From the NCBI GenBank assembly GCA_965231925.1, contig OZ246894.1, positions 62,001 through 126,000 of the forward strand: a stretch of 64,000 bases of DNA, given 5' to 3'. Each line of letters begins with the position of its first letter. The stretch's first letter is position 1. The translations under genes and the position numbers were made by a program. This DNA is from Poriferisodalis sp965231925. GTDB lineage: Bacteria; Actinomycetota; Acidimicrobiia; Acidimicrobiales; Poriferisodalaceae. The notes below the pieces were generated by a model. The model was not told the origin of the DNA. It saw only the letters and a list, made by a program, of their open reading frames with translations, and ran no database searches. This document shows, piece by piece, positions 56,581 through 63,975 of this stretch.

Positions 56581-57875
56581 ACCGCATGGCTCGTGCTGTC
56601 GCTCGCCACCCGGCCAGCCGGGCGCCATCGAGCAGGGATCCGTCTGGCCTCCCACACCCGAGCACAGCATTCGTGGAGGAGATCCATGAGCGGTTCCTGC
56701 CGACCCCGGCGCCGCAGCCCCGCGAGGTCGCCGACGCTGTCGACACCGCGGCCCCGCTGCTCGATCGCAGTCACGCAGCCGATCTGGTGTCCGAGGTCCT
56801 CGCTCGCCTCGCCGGCATCGGCCCGCTGGCGGAGATCTGGACCGATGACGAGGTGACCGAGGTGATGATCAACGGCCCGGGGCCGATTGTGGTGGAGCGG
56901 CGGGGCTGCCTGTCGACGGCGGGTCGGATCAGCGCAGCCGAAGTGCACCGCCTCGTCGAGTACCTGCTGGGCCCGACGGGGCGGCGGGTCGACCGTCGCC
57001 TGCCGATGGTGGATGTTCGGCTCGACGACCGCACCCGCTGTCACATCGCGGTGCCCCCGGTTGCGGTGGACGGCCCGTACATCACGCTGCGCCGCTTTCC
57101 CGCCGGCGTCCGCCGCCTCGACGAGCTCGCCGGCCCTCGGGTCGCCGCGCAGCTCGATCAGCTCATCGCTGCGCGAGCCAACGTGATCGTCTTCGGCCCC
57201 ACCAGCACCGGCAAGACGTCGTTGCTGGCGAGCCTGCTGGCCACGGTCGCCGAGCGGGAACGGCTGGTGGTGGTCGAGGAGGCCGCGGAGCTGCCCCGGC
57301 TCGGCGTAGGGACTGCCCGCTTGGAGGGTCAGCCGCCAAACGTCGACGGGGTCGGCGGGGTGACGATGGCCGAGCTGGTTGCCGCGGCGCTGCGGATGCG
57401 GCCAGATCGCCTGGTGGTCGGCGAGGTACGGGGCCCCGAGGCGGCGGCGCTGCTGCAGGCGCTGACGACGGGCCATCGCGGCTCGCTGTCGACGCTGCAC
57501 GCCGACGATCCCGCGCATGCGCTGTGGCGATTCGAGCAGCTCGCCCGGGCCGGCGGAGCAGTGGGCGATGTCGGCGCCCATATCGCGTCGGTCCTCGACG
57601 GCCTCGTCCACATGAGCCGCGGCGTGGGCGGCCGCAGGACCGTTGCCGGCATCTACGAGGTACGCGACGACGGTTCGCTGGAAGAAGCAGTGCCAGCGCC
57701 CGGCTTGGCTCGCGTGCCGGCGGCGATCGACGTGCCGAACCTGCCAGAGCCGGCGGGTGGTGGCGGCATTCCGGCTGAGTCGGTGGGTGGTGCACGCATT
57801 CCGGCTGAGTCGGTGGGTGGTGGCGGCATTCCGGCTAAGTCGGCGGCTGCTGGCCGCACGGCGGCGACTGTCTGA
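56577..57875 (+). CDS. tadA: Tad/Flp pilus assembly ATPase (CpaF/TadA)
   Basis: 432 residues. Secretion-ATPase motifs: 'TDDEVTEVMINGPGPIVVE' (N-domain), Walker A 'FGPTSTGKTSLLASLL', Asp box 'LVVVEEAAELP', Walker B 'RPDRLVVGEVRGPEAAALL' and His box 'GHRGSLSTLHAD'. It powers assembly of the type IVc pilus. The C-terminal ~40 residues contain three decapeptide repeats of the type 'GGGGIPAESV', coded by a 30-bp tandem repeat. GTG 56577. Confidence 0.94.
   Translation: MNRMARAVARHPASRAPSSRDPSGLPHPSTAFVEEIHERFLPTPAPQPREVADAVDTAAPLLDRSHAADLVSEVLARLAGIGPLAEIWTDDEVTEVMINGPGPIVVERRGCLSTAGRISAAEVHRLVEYLLGPTGRRVDRRLPMVDVRLDDRTRCHIAVPPVAVDGPYITLRRFPAGVRRLDELAGPRVAAQLDQLIAARANVIVFGPTSTGKTSLLASLLATVAERERLVVVEEAAELPRLGVGTARLEGQPPNVDGVGGVTMAELVAAALRMRPDRLVVGEVRGPEAAALLQALTTGHRGSLSTLHADDPAHALWRFEQLARAGGAVGDVGAHIASVLDGLVHMSRGVGGRRTVAGIYEVRDDGSLEEAVPAPGLARVPAAIDVPNLPEPAGGGGIPAESVGGARIPAESVGGGGIPAKSAAAGRTAATV
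57755..57844. repeat. 30-bp tandem repeat at the tadA 3' end
   Basis: Three units (57755-57784, 57785-57814, 57815-57844), each keeping frame and coding for G-G-(G/A)-(G/R)-I-P-A-(E/K)-S-V/A. Changes among units are few. Confidence 0.9.
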
Positions 57876-57895
57876 TGGAAGCGGCCAGGTGTATT

Positions 57896-57960
57896 GGGGC
57901 CCGGTGCTGGGGCCCGGCGCTGGGGTCCGGTGTTGAGGCCTGGTGTTGAGGCCACGTGCT
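57896..57960. repeat. 13-bp degenerate tandem repeat before tadB
   Basis: Five consecutive 13-bp units (ggggcccggtgct-type), at 57896, 57909, 57922, 57935 and 57948. They fill the gap from tadA to tadB. The tadB GTG (57956) falls in the last unit. Confidence 0.85.
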
Positions 57961-58594
57961 GAGTCTCAGCGTGCTGCTGGCCTGTGTAGGCGCCGTCACC
58001 TCGCCCGCGGCACGCCGCTGGCTGTGGGTGCGACGCGATCGGCGACGCGAGCGGATGGCGGTCGCCGCCCGCTCGGCACACCTCGGCGACTACTGCGCTG
58101 CGGTGTCGCGCCGGCTGGGCGGCGGCGACACGATGCTGCAGGCACTGCGGGCTGCCGCCGATGGGCCTATGTCGGCGCCGCTGGAGCAGATCGCCGCCGA
58201 GCACGAGCGGGGGGTCACGCTGAGCCGCGCCGTGCAGCGATGGGCGGCCAGCGAGCAGACATCGGAGGCCGCATTGCTCTCCACGGCGGTCACGCTGGCC
58301 TCAGAACGGGTGGGCGCGCAGCCGCAGCTCTTCGATCATGTGGCTGCGGCCGTGCGGGCGCGAGCCGACATGGCGGCCGAGGCTCATGTCCACGCAGCGC
58401 AGGCCCGGGCGTCGGTCTGGGTCGTCGCAGCGCTGCCGTGGGTGATCGCGCTGGCGCTGCTGGCCGAGGGCGGTGCCGCCGCACGGGTGCTCACCTCCAC
58501 GCCGTTGGGCTGGTTCTGCGTGGGCGCCGCGCTCACACTCGAGCTTGCGGGCGTGTCGTGGATGCGCGCTGCAGTCACACGGGCGCTGCGATGA
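57956..58594 (+). CDS. tadB: Tad pilus inner-membrane protein TadB
   Basis: 212 residues: one N-terminal membrane helix, the T2SSF cytoplasmic helical domain ('GDYCAAVSRRLGGGDTMLQALRAAADG', 'LEQIAAEHERGVTLSRAVQRW') and two C-terminal helices ('ASVWVVAALPWVIALALL', 'GWFCVGAALTLELAGVSW'). It forms the platform with TadC. Short relative to ~300-residue proteobacterial TadB, as usual in actinobacteria. GTG 57956; stop overlaps tadC start (ATGA). Confidence 0.9.
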   Translation: MLSLSVLLACVGAVTSPAARRWLWVRRDRRRERMAVAARSAHLGDYCAAVSRRLGGGDTMLQALRAAADGPMSAPLEQIAAEHERGVTLSRAVQRWAASEQTSEAALLSTAVTLASERVGAQPQLFDHVAAAVRARADMAAEAHVHAAQARASVWVVAALPWVIALALLAEGGAAARVLTSTPLGWFCVGAALTLELAGVSWMRAAVTRALR

Positions 58595-59400
58595 CGGGCG
58601 GGTTGTTCGCAGCGCTGGCGGACGGAGCATGGATGAGCTCCCTCGCCGACGACCCAGCATGGGTGAGCGCGCTGGCCGCCGGTCCGGCATGGATGGGTTC
58701 GCTCGCCTCCAGCCCGATTCTCGGCAGCGTCGTGCTGTCGAACCCGGTCGTCATCGGTGGCTTGGCTGCTGCGGCCGTGTGCTGGGGCGGTGCGGTGACC
58801 CGCCCTGATCCGGGCCGCCGCCGCGTGCTGCAGCTCGCGCCCGTCGAGCTTCCCGCCATCAGCGCACGCAGCACCAGTGGCGATACCAACGCTGCGCGCG
58901 CTGTCGCCGGCCGTGCAGCCCCCCGCCGTGTGGCGTGGCCGCGCCGCGGCGACATCCCGCGTCCGGATCAGGTCGTTGCCGACCTCGGAACCGTTGTCGA
59001 CGTGATGAACGTGGCCCTCACGTCGGGGCTGTCGATCAGCGCTTCGCTGCAGCTCGCCGTGGGCCATCTCGATGCGGAGAGCGGAACCGGACGCCTGCTG
59101 GGGGCACTGGCCGCGCCGCAGCGCCCGCTTGATAAGACCCTCGAGGAGTTCGCCACGACATGCGGCCCGCGCGCCCGCGCCTTCGCTGCCGCGGTCACGG
59201 GGTCGTTGCGCACCGGCATCCCCCTGGCACCTGAGCTGGAGCGTCTCGGTCGTGAGCTGCGCGAGGACCGTCGCCGCCGTCTCGAAGGCAAGGTGCGCCG
59301 CCTGCCGGTGCTGCTGCTGTTCCCACTCGTGCTGTGCGTGCTCCCCGCACTCGGGCTCGTCGCCATCGTGCCGGTCCTCGTCGCGGCCTTCGGCGGTTGA
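58591..59400 (+). CDS. tadC: Tad pilus inner-membrane protein TadC
   Basis: 269 residues, ATG 58591. An N-terminal Ala-rich segment with three near-repeats ('DGAWMSSLA', 'DPAWVSALA', 'GPAWMGSLA'), one membrane helix, T2SSF domain ('VADLGTVVDVMNVALTSGLSISASLQLAV', 'SLRTGIPLAPELERLGRELRED') and a C-terminal membrane helix 'LPVLLLFPLVLCVLPALGL'. The last 126 bp are duplicated immediately downstream. Confidence 0.9.
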   Translation: MTGGLFAALADGAWMSSLADDPAWVSALAAGPAWMGSLASSPILGSVVLSNPVVIGGLAAAAVCWGGAVTRPDPGRRRVLQLAPVELPAISARSTSGDTNAARAVAGRAAPRRVAWPRRGDIPRPDQVVADLGTVVDVMNVALTSGLSISASLQLAVGHLDAESGTGRLLGALAAPQRPLDKTLEEFATTCGPRARAFAAAVTGSLRTGIPLAPELERLGRELREDRRRRLEGKVRRLPVLLLFPLVLCVLPALGLVAIVPVLVAAFGG

Positions 59401-59401
59401 G

Positions 59402-59554
59402 ATGCCGCCCGGCCCGCCCGCAGCCGTCCGCCGTCTCGAAGGCAAGGTGCGTCGTCTGCCGGTGCTGCTGCTGTTCCCCCTTGTGCTGTGCGTGCTGCCC
59501 GCGCTCGGGCTCGTCGCCATCGTGCCGGTTCTCGTAGCGGCTTTCGGTGTTTGA
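59402..59554 (+). CDS. 50-aa mini-ORF from a tandem duplication of the tadC 3' end
   Basis: ATG 59402 begins one base after the tadC TGA. From codon 10 on it repeats the last 41 residues of TadC ('RRLEGKVRRLPVLLLFPLVL...'), ending in Val instead of Gly. DNA period is 154 bp (copy 1: 59275-59428; copy 2: 59429-59582). Between the copies I count ten third-position silent changes and one amino-acid change. It should give a basic, single-pass membrane peptide. Confidence 0.65.
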   Translation: MPPGPPAAVRRLEGKVRRLPVLLLFPLVLCVLPALGLVAIVPVLVAAFGV

Positions 59555-59711
59555 GATGCCGCCCGGTCCGTACCGCCAGTCCGCAGCGCCGACCCGCGTG
59601 AGCTCGCTCGTACCGGCGGCCCGTACCTCCGGCCTGAGCGCTCTCGCCCGCAGCCGCCCACGCCCCCCATTTCCAGCCGTCCGACCACGACATGAACTTC
59701 AAGGAGCCCAG

Positions 59712-59981
59712 ATGTCCGAACCCACGACCACCCTTCCGCGGAGCGCTCACAAGCCGGTGCGCCGCACGCACCGGCTTGATGCCGTCGAGACCGGTGTCAC
59801 CAGTCAGACCAATCAGACTGGTGACACCGGCGAGGCCGGGCAGACCACGGCCGAGTACGCCTTGCTCACCGGTGCGATCGCATTGCTGGTGGCGGCGGTC
59901 ACCGCCTGGGCGACCAGCACCGGCAAGATCGGCCGCCTGCTCGACGCGGTCTTCAATTACCTGACCAAGGCCATCTCCTGA
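59712..59981 (+). CDS. Flp-type pilin (DUF4244-like)
   Basis: 89 residues, ATG 59712 with AAGGAG at 59701-59706. A long basic/Thr-rich leader precedes the prepilin motif 'GEAGQTTAEYALLTGAIALLV', in which cleavage after Gly would leave a chain with Glu at +5, as in Flp and DUF4244 pilins. After the hydrophobic helix only ~25 residues remain. It is the likely main subunit of the Tad pilus; the prepilin peptidase is not in the window. Confidence 0.85.
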   Translation: MSEPTTTLPRSAHKPVRRTHRLDAVETGVTSQTNQTGDTGEAGQTTAEYALLTGAIALLVAAVTAWATSTGKIGRLLDAVFNYLTKAIS

Positions 59982-60433
59982 TCTGGTGCCGGCGTGCCGC
60001 GGACGAACGCGGGCAGGCCACCGTCGAGCTGGCCCTGCTCATGCCGTTCCTGGTGTTGTTGCTCATGTGCGTCGTCCAGACGGCCCTGGTCGCGCGCGAC
60101 GCGGTGCTGGTGTCGCACGCTGCCCGAGTGGGCGCGCGCATTGCGGCGGTGGAGCCGTCGATCGACGCCGTCCGCAGCGCCGTGGTGTCCGCCGCGCCGC
60201 TTGACCCGGACCGGCTGGAGATCGAGCGACATGACGGTGACCTGGTGCGCGTCACCGTGCGTTACCGCTCTGCAACGGAGGTTCCTCTGGTCGGTGCGTT
60301 GATCGGCGACGTCCATTTGTCGGAGTCGGCAGCGATGCCTGACGAGCGTTCGGTCGGCCGGCCGGCGTCGTCGGAAATTGCCGCTTGCGCATGTCACACC
60401 CATGAGGTTCAATGGCAAGTCACACACCTGTAA
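59978..60433 (+). CDS. TadE-like minor pilin
   Basis: The TadE motif 'DERGQATVELALLMPFLVLL' is complete only if translation begins upstream of ATG 60041. The frame is open back into the pilin gene with no ATG, GTG or TTG close by. CTG 59978 overlaps the pilin stop as CTGA, mimicking the ATGA/GTGA overlaps elsewhere in this operon, so I take it as the start. Total ~151 residues. The C-terminus past 'LVGALIGDVHLSESAAM' looks unlike the family and may be a late extension. Confidence 0.75.
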   Translation: MIWCRRAADERGQATVELALLMPFLVLLLMCVVQTALVARDAVLVSHAARVGARIAAVEPSIDAVRSAVVSAAPLDPDRLEIERHDGDLVRVTVRYRSATEVPLVGALIGDVHLSESAAMPDERSVGRPASSEIAACACHTHEVQWQVTHL

Positions 60434-60555
60434 TTACAGGTTGGGTATCTCGGCGGCCAGCGAACGGCCAGCGGATGGTCAGCAAACCGGCCAGCAAACG
60501 GCCAGCAAGCAAGGTCATGACCGCCGGGACGAGCTGGGACAGCCGTGGAGGACCA

Positions 60556-60837
60556 ATGGCATTCGTAACCGACGCAACAGCCGAAGTACCGGTAGGCAAC
60601 TGGTGGGACGAGGCAAACTGCCTGGGAGTCGATCCGGATTTGTTCTTTCCCGAGCGCGGGGCCAGCACCCGCGAGGCCAAGGCGGTGTGCCGCGGCTGCG
60701 TCGTCAGCGACGAATGCCTCGAATACGCACTCCAGAACAGCGAGAAGTTCGGTATCTGGGGCGGCATGAGCGAGCGAGAACGACGCCGCGTGCGCCGCCA
60801 GCGGGCCCTCACGAGGCGCGCCGCCGCCGTCGGCTGA
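60556..60837 (+). CDS. WhiB-family iron-sulfur regulator (2)
   Basis: 93 residues. Cys in 'DEANCLG' and the trio in 'VCRGCVVSDEC', then 'FGIWGGMSERERRRVRRQRAL', with a basic DNA-binding tail. It resembles the WhiB1/WhiB2 group. ATG 60556 with GGAGG five bases upstream. The upstream gap (60434-60555) has degenerate 'cggccagcaaa' repeats (60455-60514), and the downstream gap a minisatellite, so the gene is framed by simple repeats. Confidence 0.94.
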   Translation: MAFVTDATAEVPVGNWWDEANCLGVDPDLFFPERGASTREAKAVCRGCVVSDECLEYALQNSEKFGIWGGMSERERRRVRRQRALTRRAAAVG

Positions 60838-61110
60838 CCTGCCGCTCGGCGATTCGGCGCCGGTTGACCTGCCGCTCGCCGGTTGTCCTGCCGCTCGCCG
60901 GTTTGTCGCCGGTTGATCTGCCGCTCGCCGGTTGATCTGCCGCTCGCCGGTTTGTCGCCGGTTGACCCGGTGCTCGCCGGTTTGTCGCCGGTTGTCCTGC
61001 CGTTCGCCGGTTTGTCGCCGGTTGTCCCGGTGCTCGCCGGTTTGTCGCCGGTTGTCCTGCCGTTCGCCGGTTTGTCGCCGGTTGACCTGCCGTTGCTGCC
61101 GGCTGAGCTA
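60838..61110. repeat. 30-bp minisatellite between whiB and tatA
   Basis: About nine units of a 30-bp sequence (gttgtcctgccgttcgccgg plus tttgtcgccg), some shortened to 19 bp by loss of the 'gtttgtcgccg' half. Alternating subtypes (cctgccg vs cccggtg) give a 60-bp higher-order period near 60960-61080. No spacers, so not CRISPR. The rest of the 375-bp gap (61111-61212) holds nothing I recognise. Confidence 0.9.
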
Positions 61111-61212
61111 CCGCCGGCGGACTTGGCGCTAGCTGACTTGCCGGCGGCTCGCTGGCCGTCGCGTCATCCAGCCCGGCTACCGGTCTGATCGGGCACTGGT
61201 ACGCTCGCGGAC

Positions 61213-61410
61213 GTGATGGCAATCGCACTCGGGCCGCCCGAACTGCTCATCCTGCTCATCATCGTGCTCGTGCTGTTCGGGGGCGCCAAGCTGCCGAAGC
61301 TGGCGCGCTCGCTCGGCCAAGCTCAGCGTGAGTTCCGCGAGGGCGTGAACGACGAGGACAAGGCGGCCGGCGGCAGCTCATCGAGCGAGTCCAAGCCCAA
61401 AGATTCCTGA
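61213..61410 (+). CDS. tatA: Sec-independent translocase subunit TatA
   Basis: 65 residues: N-terminal membrane helix 'LLILLIIVLVLFGGAKLP' followed by the amphipathic helix 'KLARSLGQAQREFREGV' and a charged/Ser tail. The 'FGGAKLPKLARSLG' hinge is typical of TatA/TatE. It forms the pore for folded proteins. GTG 61213 or ATG 61216. No tatB or tatC adjacent. The stop is followed by three near-copies of the palindrome TCAGACGCCTGA (61410-61440). Confidence 0.92.
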   Translation: MMAIALGPPELLILLIIVLVLFGGAKLPKLARSLGQAQREFREGVNDEDKAAGGSSSSESKPKDS

Positions 61411-61609
61411 TTCAGACGCCTGAGTCAGACGCCTGATTCAGACGGCGTAGTTGGCGCGGCCGCCGTTCGGTCGGTACTGCGCGGCCTGGCTGTACCGATG
61501 CGGGGCCGTCCGTCCGATCCCCAGCATCGGCAGCGGCGCCATGCATCCGGCTGCGCCGGTCTCAGGCATGGTGGAACATGTCCGCGGCTGCGAACCGGCC
61601 GCTGCGGGG

Positions 61610-61927
61610 TCAGGCAGCCCGGGCGGCCTTGCTCGCACGTCGACGATCTCGCAGAATCCGGCGGCGCTGCCGCTCTGAGGTCCCGCCCCACACGCCGTGG
61701 GTGATGTTGTTGGCGAGTGCGTACTCGCGGCACAGGTCTTTTACCGGGCACTCGGCGCACACCTTCTGAGCGGCGATCACGCCGGCACCGTCATTGGGAA
61801 AGAACACGTTGGGGTCGATGTCCGCACACCTGCGGCGGTTGACCCACTCGGTGGCCAGGCTCTCTGAGCCTGGACTGCCCGGTTCGTATCTGCTCGGTTC
61901 GTAGACCGGATTGATCTGCAACATCAT
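61610..61927 (-). CDS. WhiB-family iron-sulfur regulator (3)
   Basis: About 105 residues. Cys in 'NRRRCADID', trio in 'VCAECPVKDLC', 'HGVWGGTSERQRRRILRDRR' and a basic end. A longer N-terminus than the other two Wbl proteins here. ATG 61927 or 61924. It would be transcribed toward tatA. The 200-bp gap to tatA (61411-61609) shows only the short palindromic repeat after the tatA stop. Confidence 0.94.
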   Translation of the reverse strand: MMLQINPVYEPSRYEPGSPGSESLATEWVNRRRCADIDPNVFFPNDGAGVIAAQKVCAECPVKDLCREYALANNITHGVWGGTSERQRRRILRDRRRASKAARAA

Positions 61928-62023
61928 GAGAACCAACGCCGAACGAGCACAGAAGGTTCCCTGCGTCGCGCACTCTCATCCAATTCTCAGGAAGAGGGTT
62001 CGCCGCCAGGCACAGGAATTCGA

Positions 62024-62181
62024 GCTGGGGAGGCGGCGGGAGACTCTGCGACGTTGCGACCGGTTCCAGAGTGGATGCACCGTGATGCGTCTATGACGTC
62101 GGCAAGAAATGCGGTGCGGTACGAAGCTCTCGCCTGCTGGATCGCTGGTCGCCGAGGGTCCCGCTACCTCCCCAGCGGGCG
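62024..62181. repeat. F-family element F3 (diverged/expanded)
   Basis: Outer arms GCTGGGGAGG...GGCGGGA (62024-62041) and TCCCGCTACCTCCCCAGC (62159-62176) pair with two mismatches. The inside starts like F1/F2 ('ctctgcgacgttgcgacc') and ends like them ('ctgctggatcgc'), but about 75 bp separate the two halves. Right end 'agcgggcg'. Lies in the divergent gap between whiB(3) and the next gene. Confidence 0.65.
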
Positions 62182-62220
62182 CGCATCGGTACCCTTACGC
62201 CACCCCTATCGAGGATTGCC

Positions 62221-62511
62221 GTGACCGACATCGCCACCGACGCCGAAGCCCCCCAGCTCCCTCCCGAGGTCGGCATCCGCATTATCTATCTGGGACCGGT
62301 CGCGCCGCATTGGGAGCTCGAGGGCATCTACGGCGACGAAGCGGCCGTCGACGAGTTCCGCCGTCGCACCAACGCCCGACTGCAGCTTCTGCCGCCTCAC
62401 GACCCGCAATTCCGCCGCAATCGCGAGCGGGTCGTGCGTGACGCCGAGCGCGAGAACTACGAGCTGCACTGGGACCTCGGCATGCCCGACGAGAACGAAG
62501 AAGGCGCCTAA
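62221..62511 (+). CDS. Conserved hypothetical protein, 96 aa
   Basis: GTG 62221. An acidic N-terminus, then 'VGIRIIYLGPVAPHWELEGIYGD', 'VDEFRRRTNARLQLLPPHDP' and 'RRNRERVVRDAERENYELHWDLG'. Alpha/beta composition, no signal or membrane segment. Codon use is normal. No family recognised. Confidence 0.65.
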   Translation: MTDIATDAEAPQLPPEVGIRIIYLGPVAPHWELEGIYGDEAAVDEFRRRTNARLQLLPPHDPQFRRNRERVVRDAERENYELHWDLGMPDENEEGA

Positions 62512-62524
62512 GGGGCTGAGCCCC

Positions 62525-62602
62525 GGGCCCGAGCGGTCCGTCAGCGCAGCGAACAATAGCGGAAGGTGCAGGGCGAAGCCGTGGCCCGAGCGGCCCGTGA
62601 GC
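62525..62602. repeat. G-family short repeats, copies G2a and G2b
   Basis: G2a 'gggcccgagcggtccgtcagcg' (62525-62546) and G2b 'gcgaagccgtggcccgagcg...' (62573-62602), the latter identical to G1. They are followed by 'gatagcgaacaaaagcgaacaaaagcgg', a short aagcg-rich direct repeat. Located in the gap before pstS. Confidence 0.8.
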
Positions 62603-62699
62603 GATAGCGAACAAAAGCGAACAAAAGCGGGCAAGAGCTGATGTGGCAACGGGAAGGTTCACCTCTCCGCGCGTCCTCTGGGCAGCGTCACCCGGCCGC

Positions 62700-62743
62700 G
62701 TTCACAAGTTGTTCACGGCATCCGTAACGACTGTTCACCCTGA
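62700..62743 (+). promoter_or_regulatory. Pho-box-like 11-bp direct repeats before pstS
   Basis: GTTCACAAGTT (62700), GTTCACGGCAT (62711), CCGTAACGACT (62722, degenerate) and GTTCACCCTGA (62733), in exact 11-bp register. This equals the direct-repeat unit of Streptomyces PhoP-binding PHO boxes. It ends about 40 bp before the pstS start. Confidence 0.7.
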
Positions 62744-62784
62744 GCCCGCAGTGATGTCACCAGCCCTTCGTAGCGTGCGCGCCT

Positions 62785-63882
62785 ATGCGAGAGAAATGTC
62801 TGCGAGAGAAATGTCTCCACCGCCGCGGCACAACGTTGCTCGTTGCCGTGCTGGCTGCGTTCGCCCTCATTGCTGCTGCATGCAGCAGCAATGACGCTGG
62901 CGAAGGAGGCTCTGCGCCGGGCGGCAATGGCGCCCCGGCGACCGGCTCGGGTGCATCGCTCAGCGGCTCGATCAGCGTGACCGGCTCGTCCACCGTCGAG
63001 CCTGTCACCAACCTGGTGGCTGAGGCCTTCTCCGAGGAACATCCCGGTGTGGCCTTCTCGGTGGCCGGCCCCGGCTCGGGCGACGGCCACAAGGCCGCCT
63101 GCGCCGGCGAGATCCCGATCTGGAACAGCTCACGCCAGATCAAGGATTCAGAGGCTGAGTGCCTCAACGACGCTGGCATCGAATTCATCGAACTGCGCGT
63201 CGGCATCGACGGCATCTCGGTCATCACCGCTGCCGCGAACGACACCGTCGACTGCCTGAGCTTCGAGGACCTCTACAGCCTGATCGGCGACGAGGCCATT
63301 GGCTTCCAGAAATGGTCAGACGCCAACGCCTTGAACGCCGAACTGGGCGGCACCGGTCCGTTCGGCGACGGCGACCTTGAGATCTTCGCCCCCGGCGAGG
63401 AATCGGGCACCTTCGACAGCTTCATTGAGATTGCGCTCGAAGACGTCTGGGAACACCGCGTCGAAGAGGGCCATGCCGATGAGAACTTCGCCGTGCGTCC
63501 CGACTACAACGCCTCGGCCAACGACAACGTCATCATCGACGGCGTCTCGGGCAACGAGCACAGCCTGGGCTGGGTCGGCTTCGCCTTCGCCGATGAGAAC
63601 CGCGACGTGGTCAAGCTGGTGGAGATCGACGGTGGCGACGGCTGCGTCTCCCCGACGCCCGAGACCATCGCCTCGGCGGAGTTCCCGATCGCCCGCTTCC
63701 TCTACACCTACATCGACGCAGCGCAGGCCTCGGACCCCGCGATCAAGGCTTTCGTCGACTTCATGCTGAGCGACGAGGGCCAGACTTACGTGGTCGAGGC
63801 TGGCTACGTGAACCTCGACGCGGCCGACCTCGCCCAATCACGCAGCAACTGGAGCAATCTGACCACCGGAAAGACCTTCTAG
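62785..63882 (+). CDS. pstS: Phosphate ABC transporter substrate-binding lipoprotein
   Basis: 365 residues. Signal peptide with lipobox 'LIAAAC' (Cys near residue 33), Ser/Gly-rich linker, then PstS core: 'ISVTGSSTVEPVTNLVAEAF', 'GPGSGDGHKAACAGEI', 'FAPGEESGTFDSFIE' and 'SLGWVGFAFADENR'. It captures phosphate for PstCAB. ATG 62785 follows a duplicated segment, because 'gagagaaatgtct' is repeated in the first codons ('REKCLREKCL'). Downstream pst genes would lie beyond the window. Confidence 0.94.
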   Translation: MREKCLREKCLHRRGTTLLVAVLAAFALIAAACSSNDAGEGGSAPGGNGAPATGSGASLSGSISVTGSSTVEPVTNLVAEAFSEEHPGVAFSVAGPGSGDGHKAACAGEIPIWNSSRQIKDSEAECLNDAGIEFIELRVGIDGISVITAAANDTVDCLSFEDLYSLIGDEAIGFQKWSDANALNAELGGTGPFGDGDLEIFAPGEESGTFDSFIEIALEDVWEHRVEEGHADENFAVRPDYNASANDNVIIDGVSGNEHSLGWVGFAFADENRDVVKLVEIDGGDGCVSPTPETIASAEFPIARFLYTYIDAAQASDPAIKAFVDFMLSDEGQTYVVEAGYVNLDAADLAQSRSNWSNLTTGKTF

Positions 63883-63910
63883 CCGCCGACCGACAGATGG
63901 CACATCCTCC

Positions 63911-63975
63911 CGCTGACGGCCCCCCTCAGGTGCGCATCGCCGCAGAGTCGCACCTGTAGGGGAGGGGGCGTCGGC
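63911..63975. terminator. Long hairpin after pstS
   Basis: CAGGTGCG (63927-63934) pairs with CGCACCTG (63949-63956); outer C-runs pair with G-runs and CGCTGACG with CGTCGGCG. Starting 29 bp after the pstS stop, it may stop or stabilise the pstS transcript ahead of later pst genes. Confidence 0.6.

Noticed and set aside
60838..61110. Possible CRISPR array
   Set aside because: Units are contiguous 30-bp repeats with no unique spacers and no cas genes nearby; it is a minisatellite.
60809..61228. Minus-strand frame encoding 'ATNRRTAGQP'-type repeats
   Set aside because: It exists only because the repeat unit is a multiple of three; it overlaps the end of whiB and the start of tatA and has no ribosome-binding site.
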